DNA of 64,000 bases from Heterotrichella gracilis (taxonomy: Eukaryota; Sar; Xanthophyceae; Tribonematales; Xanthonemataceae): contig JAULBX010011434.1 of NCBI GenBank assembly GCA_032358255.1, positions 41,738-105,737 on the forward strand. Reading direction: 5' to 3'. The position numbers and the translations under genes are program-made. The stretch's first letter is position 1. Each line of letters opens with the position of its first letter. Shown here one piece after another: positions 50,067 through 60,498 of the stretch. The notes under the pieces are model-generated. The model ran no database searches. It had not been told where the DNA came from and was given only the letters and a program-made list of their open reading frames with translations.

Positions 50067-50675
50067 CTACTGTGCTCTTTCGAGTGGTGGATTACTCCCA
50101 GTTAGGACCCTGGCCGAGGACGAGCACGAGTCAAGCTGTAACAGTTCACCTTCTAGGTCACCCTGGCCAGTGGTACACCAGCTGACACTACTGCCCAGCA
50201 ACTCGTTTACAGCATAATGGTACCCGGAGTTGTTGTTGGACTGTTTCACACAAGTTGAGTCAATAAAATTGCAAACAGCTTTTGCAATGTGCCCACTGAC
50301 TTTTGTCGAGGGAACCAATTGATTGCTTTTTGAAAGCATTTTGTTTTCTTGCAAAACCATTTTGGCAAGGTTTAATAATATTTCATTTTGGGCTGCAGCA
50401 GCTGCAAAGTATCCGATACTGGCAGAATGATTCAAATGATCCTAAAAAACTTCAGTTGAAGACAGTCCAGGACCCGGCAAACCGTGCAATAGGCCTAGTG
50501 CAATGCCATCATGGTAACCCGCGACCCGCTCGCCTTTCACGGCACGCCCCAAAAACCCGTTCATTCTCCTGAAGACATCTTCTCCCCGACCCCCACCCGG
50601 CTGATGGTACGGTATCCGATTTGCTGGCAGCAAATGGGGAATTTGAGGTTGGGGCTGACACATCGCATGCGCCAT
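50067..50675 (-). CDS. Doubtful two-exon gene, unknown product
   Basis: The downstream exon 50067-50441 has a good acceptor (ttttttag) and encodes about 124 residues with an amphipathic, Ala/Leu/Asn/Gln-rich start ('YFAAAAAQNEILLNLAKMVL') and Ser-rich end. Upstream, an ATG at 50675 opens a Pro/Gln/Gly/Arg-rich frame that would supply a first exon. No clean donor joins them: candidates are weak, such as gtgaaa or gtcgcg in phase 0. No family is recognised. It could equally be a pseudogene or a fortuitous frame. It lies between ZIP4 and the duplicated SRP68 tail. Confidence 0.3.
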
Positions 50676-51223
50676 GGTATCCAGTCGCATAATGATGGCA
50701 AAGGCATTGCCAATGGGATTAGTAATCCCATCGCCAGGCCAGGCAACAATTTTCCGGTCCCCGCCACTGAGCAGGCAGATTCAGCAACATCAATGAAGAA
50801 ACGAACAATTACAAGCCCCAAAAGTACACGAGTCTATGTCGTACTCAGCATCCCTGACTACAACTTGCAGCATGAAGAGTACCAGCAGCCTCTCAAAAGC
50901 AAGGTTGTACAGGAAGTGCTGACCAGGCAGAGCCCAGTGATCCTTCGAAAGGCATGCCAACTGTTACAGCTGCTTTGTTCTGACCTAGCCGCAATACGTC
51001 CTCAGTGTGGTACCCAGCAAGGGCCCACCAAGGTATACGGCTATGTCCCCTACAAAGCGCGAGTGATGCTGTATCCATGATGCTCCCGTTGGTAGCCATG
51101 GCATCCCATGCTAGCTGGCACAGGCCCAGCACCACCAGCTGCTGCAGCGCCACCCCCACCCCCCAAATGCTGGCACAATGCACCGTCACAGGTGCCCCAC
51201 ACAGTTAAAAAGCGGGTGGGTGC
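50676..51223. other. Intergenic region
   Basis: This is upstream of the doubtful gene and downstream of SRP68. The largest plus frame (50511-51080) and minus frame (50893-51189) show no domain. No gene is called. Confidence 0.4.
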
Positions 51224-51335
51224 TCACTGCTCCCAAGAGGATAGGCTGGCCGCACTTGAAACCATGCCCTTCCCCGCTTCTGCCTCCTCAGCTGCTTCTA
51301 GATGGTCCAGCGAGGGGAAGGTGGTGAAATCACAT
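51224..51335 (-). repeat. Degenerate copy of the SRP68 C-terminal coding end
   Basis: In the minus frame this reads 'TTFPSLDHLEAAEEAEAG...SAASLSSWEQ' with a tga stop. It parallels the true end 'ITFPSLDHRVAVKEAEKK...MAASLFSWKR' at 51421-51530. It lies about 90 bases beyond the genuine stop codon, in the SRP68 3' region, and is a partial tandem duplicate. Confidence 0.8.
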
Positions 51336-51420
51336 GGCATCGCCACCCACAACCGCACTGCACACACCACGATCCATGCGCTGACAATGTTCCAAACGCG
51401 GCTTGTCCCGCCACAGGTGC

Positions 51421-54400
51421 TCACCGCTTCCATGAGAACAGGCTGGCCGCCATTTGGAAGGTGCTCTTCTTCTCTGCCTCCTTGACAGCCACCCGGTGGT
51501 CAAGCGAGGGGAAGGTGATGTAGTCAAAGGCGGTGTCAAACATGATGGGCGGCATGGGGATGGCCTGCGGCAGCGGCGGCAGCCGGAACACCGCCGCGCC
51601 GCCCTCCCCGGCGAACGACTCCCAGCTGTCCAGGTGATCTGCCAGGTACTTGGTGGCGCTTTCCTGGGCTGCTTCTTCCTCCAAGGTCAACCCGCCCATG
51701 CGCTCCGCGCCCTGCTGCTGCGCCGCGTGCTCCTCCGCCTGTGCCACGCACTGGAAGGCGCTGGCCTTGTCCCTCACCTCCTGCAGGGCCTGCGCCGAGG
51801 TGGTGGAGACCTGCGCAAAGTAGGTTTGCTTTCAGCTTTGAAATTCCAATGCGTTCAACTAAAAACAAACAAAGCTTGAGGAGATAGTGTGGGCCACAGG
51901 AGTCGGGCGGATCAGGATTTAAATTTAGAATTGAGTCCCAGCACCCGATTTCTACCATGTCAATTGCTTGCTTCCACTGTGCTGGTTCATGTGTAGGGCT
52001 ACACCAAACTCTAAAGCTCAACATCCCGATAACCCCTAGAATAATGGGCGCTGGCTGCATGGCGTGAGTGTCCGCCAACCCGCCTCAAGTGCACCTTCAC
52101 CACCAGGTACACTTGAGGCAGGTTGGCGGACATTTGCGCCATGCAAACAGGTGCAAATCCGCGCAGGAGATTGCCACAATGGCCACAACACCCTTGTCAA
52201 TGCTGGCCATGCACCCATGCCACCACATACCTCGTGCCCTCTCAACGCCTCCTCAGCCCTGTCCACCGCCCTGTCAAAGAGCGCGTATGCCTCCACGTAT
52301 TTTTCAGAGGCCAGGTAGGAGTGTGCCACGTAGTAGCACCGGATTGCCTGGAACTCAGCGGCCTGCGGACAAAATCACCTAGTGGATCAACGGCATAGCA
52401 ATGCTGTATGGTCCACCCCACCCACAGGCAAAGCGCATGCCTGTATAGAGATGCTGCCAGCTTTAAAGCACATTTCAGCACCCAGACTAGAGGAGTTGCC
52501 CACTGTAGCCCACGCGAGAGGGTGGCGCTTTACTTAGCACTTGTCAGGTAACAGTTTGTAATTGATTTGGATTGATGAAGGAACGATCTGCAATTGATTG
52601 CAACTGAAGGGAACCCGGCGTACCCTTGCTGCGCACTCCTCCAGCAGCTCCTCCCCCTTTGCCCCCGCTGCTTCCGAGGCCACATCTGTGAGCTCAGACA
52701 CGTTCACAAGCAGCGTGTCGTACAGGCGCACAATGTCCTCAGGCTTGCTCACACGCTCCTTGTCCTGGGTGGAAGCGGGGCAGACAATGTGAGATAACAA
52801 TGTATTTCCAAATCGCCCAAGACTGCCCTCCATGTGTGCCAGGTCACCGGACCATGTGTCTTCCTAGACTACGTATTTGCGCGCTCTCAATCAACTACAT
52901 ATGAATTGATACACAATACATTGAATCCACCATTCCCGTCAAGAACTCAATATCACCTTTCATGACATGACATTTAAAATAATAGTATATCAATATATTT
53001 CAATCACCATCGTTGCCACCCACCTTGGCTTTACTCCCCGCCAGGCCCCGGATCTGCGTGCTCTCAAAGCGCAGCTTGGCGTTGGCCCCCAGCAGCAGGT
53101 TGCGCTCAATGGTGCGCTCCAGAACTGTGGCCTGCACCGCTGTCAGCAACGCCTTCACCTCATCAAGCTCGGTGGTGCCCGCATCAGCTGTGCCTGTGTG
53201 TGTGGGGGGAGGCATGCGCATGGGTTATGACAACAGAAACAGATTTGAGTGCAAATTAATAAGATATTTATACTACATGACGCCCTGCATCGCTGCCAGC
53301 AGCGCCTTGACCTCATCCAGCACGTTGGTGCCGGCATCAGCCGTGCCTATGGGGGGAGGCAGGCGCATGAGACACGACAGGCAAATGGGTTGTGTCAATA
53401 GACAACTAAAACTTGTAGTGTCAATAATGAGATATTAATTCGAGACGGTGCGGTCCAGCACCGTGGTCAGCAGCGCCTCCCCCTCAATCAACCCAGTGGT
53501 GCCAGCAAGAGCTGAGGCTGGAGTTAACATTGCCATTTTTATTTGGATTGCGAGAATCACTCCTGTTTCCTTAAATTGATACAGAAGGGATGATACTATA
53601 CCGCACCTGCGCTCGTCACCACCACCGACCGCAGCAGCGCCTTGCCGTCATTGAGCGCATTGATCATCTTGTCATACAGCGCCAGGCGGCTGTCGATGCC
53701 ATCCTCGTCCATGGCGCCCTCCAGCTGGCTGGCAAACTCGTTTCCCTGGTGGATGCTGAGCCTGACCTTCTCGTTGCGTATCGAGTAGCTGATCCCCCTC
53801 CACTGCAGGGTGGAGGTGGAGGAGGCCTGGCTGGCGCGCGCCTCGGACGCCAGCGCTGCCAGTTTGCTCTGCAGGTACGAGAAAATGCATTGCTAAAGGG
53901 AACCAAAACCTGCAGGTTCGTGGCATCTTGGGTTTGGAAATAATAACTTACATCAGTTAGGTTGAAAAACAGAAATTTACCCTGCCTGGTTTTGAAAAGG
54001 AAATAAATTCTTCACAATTGTTTCCGAAATCATTTTCACAACAGTCGTGCAGATTATGTCATGCGACTTTTCGGGTACTACTGAACACCAAGAGAATCCT
54101 TCCATGCTAAGGGGTGTTGCTTAGTCACCTGCAGCAGCTTGAATCCTTTCCAAGACATCAAATCATGCACTCAAAATACCATTATGCGTTTTCTTTTGTT
54201 ACAATGCAATACCAGTAGACTTTGCCTAGTCACCTGCAGCAGGTCTGTGGCTGGGTTGTCCGACGTCTCCTGCAGCAGCTCCGACACGTCGGGTGAGTTG
54301 CCCCCCTTGCGGCTTAGCTGGTAGTTGCAGTAGCGCACAGTGGGCTCAATCTCGTCCAGCCGCTGCTTGCACACGCTCTGCTGGTTGAAGTCACCCACGC

Positions 54401-56092
54401 GCGCCAGCTCCTCTAGAAGCTTCCTGTGGGAGCAAAATGTAGGGTTAGGGTTTTAAGGTTCGTGATTAAGGGGTTGCACAAGCTCTGCTGATTGAAGTCG
54501 CCCACACGCGCCAGCTCCTCTAGCAGCTTCCCATGGAAGCAAAACCTAGGATCATTTAAGGTTTGCAAACGGTCTGGTTGAAGTCGCCTACGGTGCCAGC
54601 GCCTCTAGCAGCTTCCTGTGGATGCGGTGGTCATGCGGATGCGGTGGCGTACATGCGGTGCTGTGGGTGCGGTGGGGATGTAGTAGGGGTGATTGTGTGA
54701 GTGCGGTGAGGCGCGGATGCGGGGAGGCGCAGATGCGGCGGTGGATACTGTGGGGTTGCGGATGCAGCAATGGGTGCGGGGGAGAACGTGGTTGTGACAA
54801 AGTACTGCACCCCCGCGTGTGCGAGGTTGACATGGTTGCCTTCTTAGGCTATCCCCACAGGCGCAATGGCAACCCTGCTGTTGCAATGACCATACGGGCG
54901 CCGATGCCTATATTATAATGAGTGCGAGCCTGATACGCGCAAATGCGGTATGCATGCATATGCGCCACGTACTGTGCGCGCAGGAACTTGGCGCGCGCCC
55001 CCTCCCAGTTGACCTCCTTCTCCAGCAGCACGTTCCCCGCCATCAGGGTGGCATACGCGTCCGCCTCCAGCGAGGTGCGGGTGTCTGCCTTGTCGCTGGA
55101 GAGCCGAACCTGAAATAAGTGGAGTTTCATCACCTGGATATTATCATAATTTTACAGGCCATCTTTTAGAATTGGTTCTTCGTCATCAACTTGACCTTCT
55201 TTATGTAGAAAAGCAACAACAATTAAATCTCATAACCTTATATAGCTAGAAAAGTTTTTTTTTTTTTTGTAAGGCGCACCAGCTCGTTGGCCCAGAACTC
55301 GGCCTTCTGCAGCCGCCTGATGAGGTGATGGCGCTTGCGCGGCTCCACCTTTTCCTCTATTTGGTTCTTCAGCTCCATGGCTAGCGCCCAGGCCCGCTCG
55401 GCGCTGAAGAGGGGCACTTGTAGGTGCCTGCAGCGATGCATGGAGTCCATGAGCATGCATGAATACGAATAAGTGAAGAATTGAGTACCCGCTGCGACTG
55501 TTATGAAGCTGGGATAGAGGTAGCCTCTCAAACCTCCCCGCAGCGGAGGAGAGGATGCGCGGCCTAGTGAGCATGCATATCTGCTTTGTATATGCATGCA
55601 TATGCAAAGGTTGCAGCACCAGATATCCTTGCGTACCTCACTTCCGTGACCATATTGGGCTCAAGCTTCTTCTTGTGGTACCTCCCCTTGCCGTGCAGGA
55701 GCTTCACCCCTTTGTACAACCGCCTCAGCTTTCTTGCACAGTACTGCCTGCACAGGCAAGGTGCTGTCATGATGTGCACTGGTGTGCAGAGTGGTGCAAA
55801 ACGGTGACCCAGCAGAATCTCACATCGCGCAAGGTCAAGAGATTGGATAAACAGTGCCTGTATGTGCAAAGCTAGTTGTTGCTGATGTGGCGGTATTGCT
55901 AGAGTGCATGCAACTACAGTACTGCCCAAACGTCGGTGCGCCGTGCCTGTATCGCGAGAAGTCCCCGTGCCTCAACCCATGCTGCGTCTGAACGGACTTG
56001 ATGGTCAAGAATATGTCGAAAGAGATGGGTTCAATGCGCTCTGGAGGTGCACTTGTGGGCTCTGTGCCCTCCATGGGGATGTCTGATGCCAT
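51421..56092 (-). CDS. SRP68: Signal recognition particle 68 kDa protein
   Basis: Ten exons, 55947-56092, 55637-55747, 55280-55427, 54973-55109, 54234-54423, 53607-53868, 53024-53187, 52624-52764, 52231-52362 and 51421-51810, give 606 residues, the usual SRP68 length, with consistent phases. SRP68 with SRP72 binds SRP RNA and supports targeting of nascent secretory proteins to the ER. The N-terminal RNA-binding part is clear: 'IKSVQTQHGLRHGDFSRYR', 'QYCARKLRRLYKGVKLLHGK', 'LIRRLQKAEFWANEL'. Later parts include 'LQWRGISYSIRNEKVRLSI', 'FQAIRCYYVAHSYLASEK' and the C-terminal 'ITFPSLDH' segment. Intron 1 appears to use a non-canonical GC donor (tacag|gcacgg), forced by the conserved RYR-QYC junction. 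The gene has suffered several partial tandem duplications, annotated separately. Confidence 0.92.
52056..52145. repeat. 40-bp-arm inverted repeat (hairpin) in SRP68 intron
   Basis: Arms 52056-52095 and 52106-52145 match at 35 of 40 positions around a 10-base loop. All five differences are transitions: in a plus-strand transcript three would be G-U pairs and two A-C mismatches. It lies in the last SRP68 intron (51811-52230). It could be a small-RNA precursor, a tiny foldback element or a palindromic duplication. Confidence 0.85.
53282..53340 (-). repeat. Pseudo-exon: decayed copy of SRP68 exon 7 start
   Basis: Minus-strand reading 'ADAGTNVLDEVKALLAAMQ' matches the functional exon 'ADAGTTELDEVKALLTAVQ' (53130-53187). 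The acceptor AG of the functional copy (cacag|ct) is changed to cacgg here, so the copy should not splice in. Flanking intron sequence is also shared. Confidence 0.8.
53447..53514 (-). repeat. Second decayed copy of SRP68 exon 7 start
   Basis: Minus-strand reading 'LAGTTGLIEGEALLTTVLDRTV' region is a more diverged relative of exon 7. It keeps a cag acceptor but reaches a taa stop soon after. It is the outermost of three tandem copies. Confidence 0.65.
54440..54453 (+). repeat. Interstitial telomere-like repeat
   Basis: Two degenerate agggtt units lie in SRP68 intron 4 directly beside the functional exon 5 copy. Confidence 0.5.
54484..54560 (-). repeat. Decayed copy of SRP68 exon 5 start
   Basis: The segment 'gaagtcgcccacacgcgcc' and the following 'agctcctctag' parallel the functional exon 5 start and acceptor at 54385-54432, including the trailing intron bases. 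It sits in intron 4. The acceptor word is altered (ccatgg in place of cctgtggg), so use is unlikely. Confidence 0.75.
54571..54620 (-). repeat. Second decayed copy of SRP68 exon 5 start
   Basis: A third version of the same segment ('tggttgaagtcgcc' ... 'cctctagcagcttcctgtgg'), with a short deletion that breaks the frame. It runs directly into the G-rich minisatellite. Confidence 0.7.
54616..54785 (+). repeat. G-rich minisatellite (gatgcggtgg-like units)
   Basis: This is a run of imperfect ggatgcggtg / ggtgcggtggg words in SRP68 intron 4. It codes for nothing recognisable, and open frames through it are compositional artefacts. Confidence 0.7.
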
Positions 56093-56987
56093 ATTTAGTG
56101 CATGCACGCAGCAGCAGCGGCCGTCATGCGCTATGAGGTTGAGGTCCTCGACTATTTGGTTTGCTGGATCATAGATGTGGGTTTGTCTACCGCCACAGGC
56201 GCACTTTGGGCACTTGTTCTTTCGGCACTGTTTCCCAGAAAGGATTTGCTTGCAAACGGCGGTTAAACGGCGAGGTGCGGACGGTGGGTTATAAGGGCGA
56301 GACAAAACCTCCCCATTTTTGTTTCTGCATTCAGGAGTGGGGGATTTAGATATGGACCTGACCCTGCCAATAAGGAGTATATTGGACAGTCGTCATACAT
56401 TGATCCACCAGCTGACAACCTGCATGGCACACTGGGGTGTTGCCTGTGCACCAGCGGCGGCATCGCATTGCGCTCAAGTGGCGCACTCAGACTGTCCACT
56501 TGTTAAAGCTGAAGTTGCAGCAATGATATTTTACAATCATTCCACTTGCATACTCGATACATGGAATGCGGTTCTTACGGCCTGACTGCAATCTCATTCG
56601 TCCTATTGCATTGCCCGGGGCAAAGGGAAAAGACTGTAAAAGCAAACTCCCTTATTTCAGTACAGGTACAAGTACAGGGGATTATTTCATATCACCAACC
56701 AACAGATAATGTGTGTCTTACAGCCTGACTGGAAGCCCATGCCCTGCTGCATTTCCTATAGCGTTGTGACAGAAATAACGTGTAATAAACTTGAGGAGTG
56801 GAAAACATACTGCAGTATGTTTTGTTGCAAAAATATACACATGGTCGATAAAAATGAAGATCATAATGTACAACGTAAACTGCCCATCATTCAACCTGGC
56901 ATGCTTTGAATGAAGCAGACATGGCACCATACCAATGATGCAGCCCAATGCTTACACTTAGGCAGGATGCACTGAGTATGCAACGGC
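56093..56987. other. Intergenic region
   Basis: This lies between the SRP68 start and the stop of the MPV17-like gene. In-frame upstream extension of SRP68 lacks an ATG. No gene is seen. Confidence 0.55.
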
Positions 56988-58883
56988 CTATGGCTTGTCG
57001 GTAACGATGCCCTGAGCTTGTGTCACATCTGGTGCTGGCAACAGCGCTTCCAAGTGCGGCTCCTCATCCTCTGTCACAGTGTTGTTCCACGCATCCCCTT
57101 GCTCACTGTCATTGATGCGCCTCCACTCCCCAGCTACTTCCTTTCTGCGGCCAATGCATCTGAGAAACGCTGCCCGTATCGCTCCGGACCAGTCTGCATG
57201 GCTCCTTGCCCTAAAGTTCAAGGAAACCTTGTAAGAACCCATGGTTTTATCAGCAATATTGTCAAAATATGATGCAACGTCTGCCACATGCTTCTGGATG
57301 CTTTGTGATGCTCGATGACACAGGCCATGCATTAGCATGGCAATTTGTCAGACAAACGCCCTATAGTTTTGCAGGCATGGTTGAACACCATGGATTTCAC
57401 AGGTGCATTTGCCAGCATTACACTCACAACAGTGGTTTTGGGTGCAGCCTTGACCACGCAGGGATGCCATGCATTGCCAGCTCACCAGCACATGAAGGTA
57501 GAGTCCAGCAAGCAGGCAACATTGACCGCCAGGAGCTGATGTTCAACTGGCACTTTCCAAAAATTGATGGCTTGGAAGGCAGGCCAGAACGACCACACAG
57601 CAGCGTATGTGGGTAAAAAGTCCTTCTTGATTTTGTCTCGGGCATCCTGGGTTTGACAGAAGCAAGTCAAATCAGTCACACGTGCTGCTGGAAATGCACT
57701 GATGCCCGGTGATCAGGCCCTATTGGTATGCAGGCTATAACTAGTTGCATTATGGATTGGTCACATACCCAGCCATCACGTCGACACCCACATACCTTGA
57801 GACTGCCGCCTTCCACCAACGTCAAGTACGTAAAGAACAGCAGTATGTGTAGGGAACCAAATACGGCAAGGTCAACCAAAACCTGCAACAGCATGGCAAC
57901 CGTCAGACTCTCGTTTCGTTGGTGACACACCAGTGCCGCAAGCGGCACGATTAGCCATTGGTGGTCATTTGCTGGTCATGGTCACTTGCTTTATGCTGAA
58001 AGTGTCTCCGATAAGCATGGGTTCTTAATGGGGTGAAGCACATCAAGACAGGCTAAACTGGCTTCAAAGCTGGAATGCATGCACTTGCATTGTTGGTAGA
58101 TCAGATGGCAAATAGTGAGGTATGCATGACACATAGTGAAGTACGCATGGTTATTATGTGCAGCGCGGAGCCATACAATGATGCGAGAAAGAACTTGCCT
58201 TGAAGACGATGAACAGTGCTTCAGAAGAAGGGAAGACCTCATGGGCCGCCCAGTCAAGAAACAGGTACCAGAAGTTGCCAAAAGGACCTGCCCACATATG
58301 GTGCGCAACCGCTTCAACACATGTGTAATATCCCAAGGAGTTTGTTAAGGAAAAGCAATAGAGCATGCTCAAGAGCAACAAATCGTCAACCTACCAACAA
58401 ATAATGCACCATACACAGCCGTCAGGAAGGTTCTCCTCCAGTTGCTCCCCTGTGGCGACACAGGCAGGAGCAGGTCAGCTAGGGCGCAAGGTTTAGGGTT
58501 TATGTTTGCTGTTCGGCAGGCTATACACAGCCAGCAGAAAGGTAATTTTCCAGTAGCTTTCCTGCTGCAGATGCATGGTAGGCACGGTTTAGGCATAAGG
58601 GTTTTGCCAAGACGTACCAAAGTCTAGGGTTTTGACTCTAGGGTTTAGGGTTCAGGCAGGCCAGGGCTTACCAGACTGCGATCCATTGCTTGAGCGAGAA
58701 CATCACCAATGAACCTGCATTTGCACAGCAGGTTTTATAGGTACACAAAAGACCGGAGTGCTGATCTGCGTTGGTTCATGACTTAGACCCTTACCATAAA
58801 ATAGCCGATGTGAGCATCTGCATGGGCAAAGGATGCCCCTCCAGCGCCGCCACATAAGCTTTCCACACCCATCCGATGCCCAT
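56988..58883 (-). CDS. MPV17/PMP22 family membrane protein with C-terminal extension
   Basis: Seven exons, 58795-58883, 58672-58714, 58395-58449, 58199-58287, 57796-57882, 57486-57646 and 56988-57300, give 278 residues with consistent phases. The ATG at 58883 gives 'WKAYVAALEGHPLPMQMLTSAILW', then the family blocks 'GDVLAQAMD', 'VGPFGNFWYLFLDW', 'FKVLVDLAVFGSLH' and 'DKIKKDFLPTYAAVWSFWPAFQAINF' with 'VPVEHQLLAVNVACLLDSTFM'. The family comprises four-helix proteins of peroxisomal, mitochondrial or plastid membranes, thought to form channels. Most members end just after the last block. Here about 104 further residues follow, with a charged helix and an acidic end ('TEDEEPHLEALLPAPD'). Intron 4 uses a GC donor (aag|gcaagt) and intron 2 holds telomere-like repeats. 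The join to the last exon rests on phase only. Confidence 0.87.
58491..58501 (+). repeat. Interstitial telomere-like unit
   Basis: One and a half ggtttaggg units lie in intron 2 of the MPV17-like gene. Confidence 0.45.
58624..58655 (+). repeat. Interstitial telomere-like repeat
   Basis: Interrupted ctagggttt / tttagggttcagg units lie in intron 2 of the MPV17-like gene, close to exon 2. Confidence 0.7.
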
Positions 58884-59610
58884 TGTGAATAAAGAAGTTG
58901 TCAGCTGTTCAACTACCAAGTGTGTGCAGGTGCTGAAAATGTTCCAGGACTGCCAGTGAGTGACTCAGACCAATTGCACCCAAGACTTTTGCCAAAAGAA
59001 AGCGACAGGGCTTAGTTGTTGCCTTCAATCACGTACGCGTTATATCTACTACGTATATTGCACCTGGTATGGCTTGGGTTTTGCAAAGAGAAAAAAATGC
59101 AGGTTTCAAGTGCATGCATATATGCACACCTGGCTTCTACGTGGTTGTTCCTCAACGAACTAAAGAGTTGGCAACGATTCGTGTGGAATAAAAATCTCTT
59201 GAGAGCACAACTCGTAGCGTGCAACAGAACAAGCTGCTGGTTTGAAGCAAGGGAGTGTCCAGGCATGGGGTGCATGCCACCGTCAGTGGCGAACACGGCC
59301 AATGGCTCCCACCTAAAGTGAAGCAGTTGGGGAGGACTGTGTGCGATGCAACAATTTCGACGCATATGTCAACAAGAGCGTGTCTAGAGCTCTTCGTCAA
59401 AAAACTGTGGAAGCTGCATTTATGCCTGGAAATATTTCCTTTTTTAGAATGCCCCTCAGAGAAACCCTACCTAAGGGTACACTGAAAATAGTTGTAAATT
59501 ATTGAGTCCTGGAAGCAGTGCCTGGAGGCTCCTCCTACAGCAAGAAAGTTGACCATGGCAATGCTGTTCTATAAGTTGTTTTGGCGACAAGATCTGCCAT
59601 CCGACGTCAT
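58884..59610. other. Intergenic region
   Basis: This is upstream of the MPV17-like gene. A 117-codon minus frame at 59012-59365 has no domain or splice context. No gene is called. Confidence 0.5.
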
Positions 59611-59904
59611 TCAAGTTGACGAAATATACACGGCGTAAAATAATGAGGTCACCAAAAGCAAACGTTCAGCGGCCCCTCCATGTACAGCTGCAAACATTTT
59701 ACAAGATGGTACATACCCCACACCATATGCAGCATCGGGGTGAAGCCACACGCCATCATGACTGGATTTTGAATACGTAAACAAGGGAGTGGGTGGCAAC
59801 ACCACGATCACAATGGCGACAATCCCTAAGCTTTCAAGCTCAACAGCCAGACTCAGCCTGAGCAGTAAAAGCAAAAATCCTGCGCAGTGCTGCTGCCAGG
59901 TCAT
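59611..59904 (-). CDS. Small hydrophobic ORF, uncertain
   Basis: An uninterrupted 97-codon frame begins with ATG at 59904. Its start looks like a signal peptide ('CAGFLLLLLRLSLAVELE'), then comes a second hydrophobic run ('LGIVAIVIVVLPPTPLF'), a polar middle and a third hydrophobic stretch before the stop. No family is recognised. A gtatgt donor-like word lies inside, so it could also be the first exon of something larger. Its isolation from other exons keeps confidence low. Confidence 0.25.
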   Translation of the reverse strand: MTWQQHCAGFLLLLLRLSLAVELESLGIVAIVIVVLPPTPLFTYSKSSHDGVWLHPDAAYGVGYVPSCKMFAAVHGGAAERLLLVTSLFYAVYISST

Positions 59905-60498
59905 TTATCACTGCCCCATAGCAACAGCGTTTTGCAATCAAAGTACCCAGTTGATATTGTTCGACTATTAATATGCATTTGTACTACCGTCTAGACCGCT
60001 AAGCAACCCTAAAAGCCTGAAGTGAACCACATCCACGCAAATACTAATTTATCTCCCCAGGATGTAAGTTCTGTCAGAAGGTAACCTGACCTGCGCCACC
60101 TACAGTACTACAAACAAAATATGCACTGAAATAAAAATGGCGCCCAAAAGGGCCATACAACAAAGAGTCAGTCGCGCAACATGCATCGATCATTTGCTTT
60201 GCTGCAAGAGTTGACTATGATAAGAAGATGGCAGGAGCAAAAATAAACAGTAAAAAGCAATAAGCGGGTACACCCGCCTGCAGACCTCTCACCCACAAAA
60301 GAGACACAGCGCCAGGGCACCCAATATTGCTTGTGCACCGTGAACTTGAAATAGACAGACGTATAAGATACAATTCTGCATGATAGTGCCCTTTGACACT
60401 TTTAGTAACCCAGCACTACTACACCACAACAATATGACATAGGCCGGTGGATTGGAAGCCATCATGGCGATAGATGAAGATGGTAGATGTAACCCATG
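59905..60498. other. Intergenic region
   Basis: This is downstream of the minus-strand SGNH gene, whose stop is at 60499-60501. It is probably 3' UTR and spacer. No gene is seen. Confidence 0.5.

Noticed and set aside
50511-51080. 189-codon plus-strand frame
   Set aside because: No recognisable domain, opposite to the orientation of neighbours, and equally long overlapping minus frames; coding status not supported.
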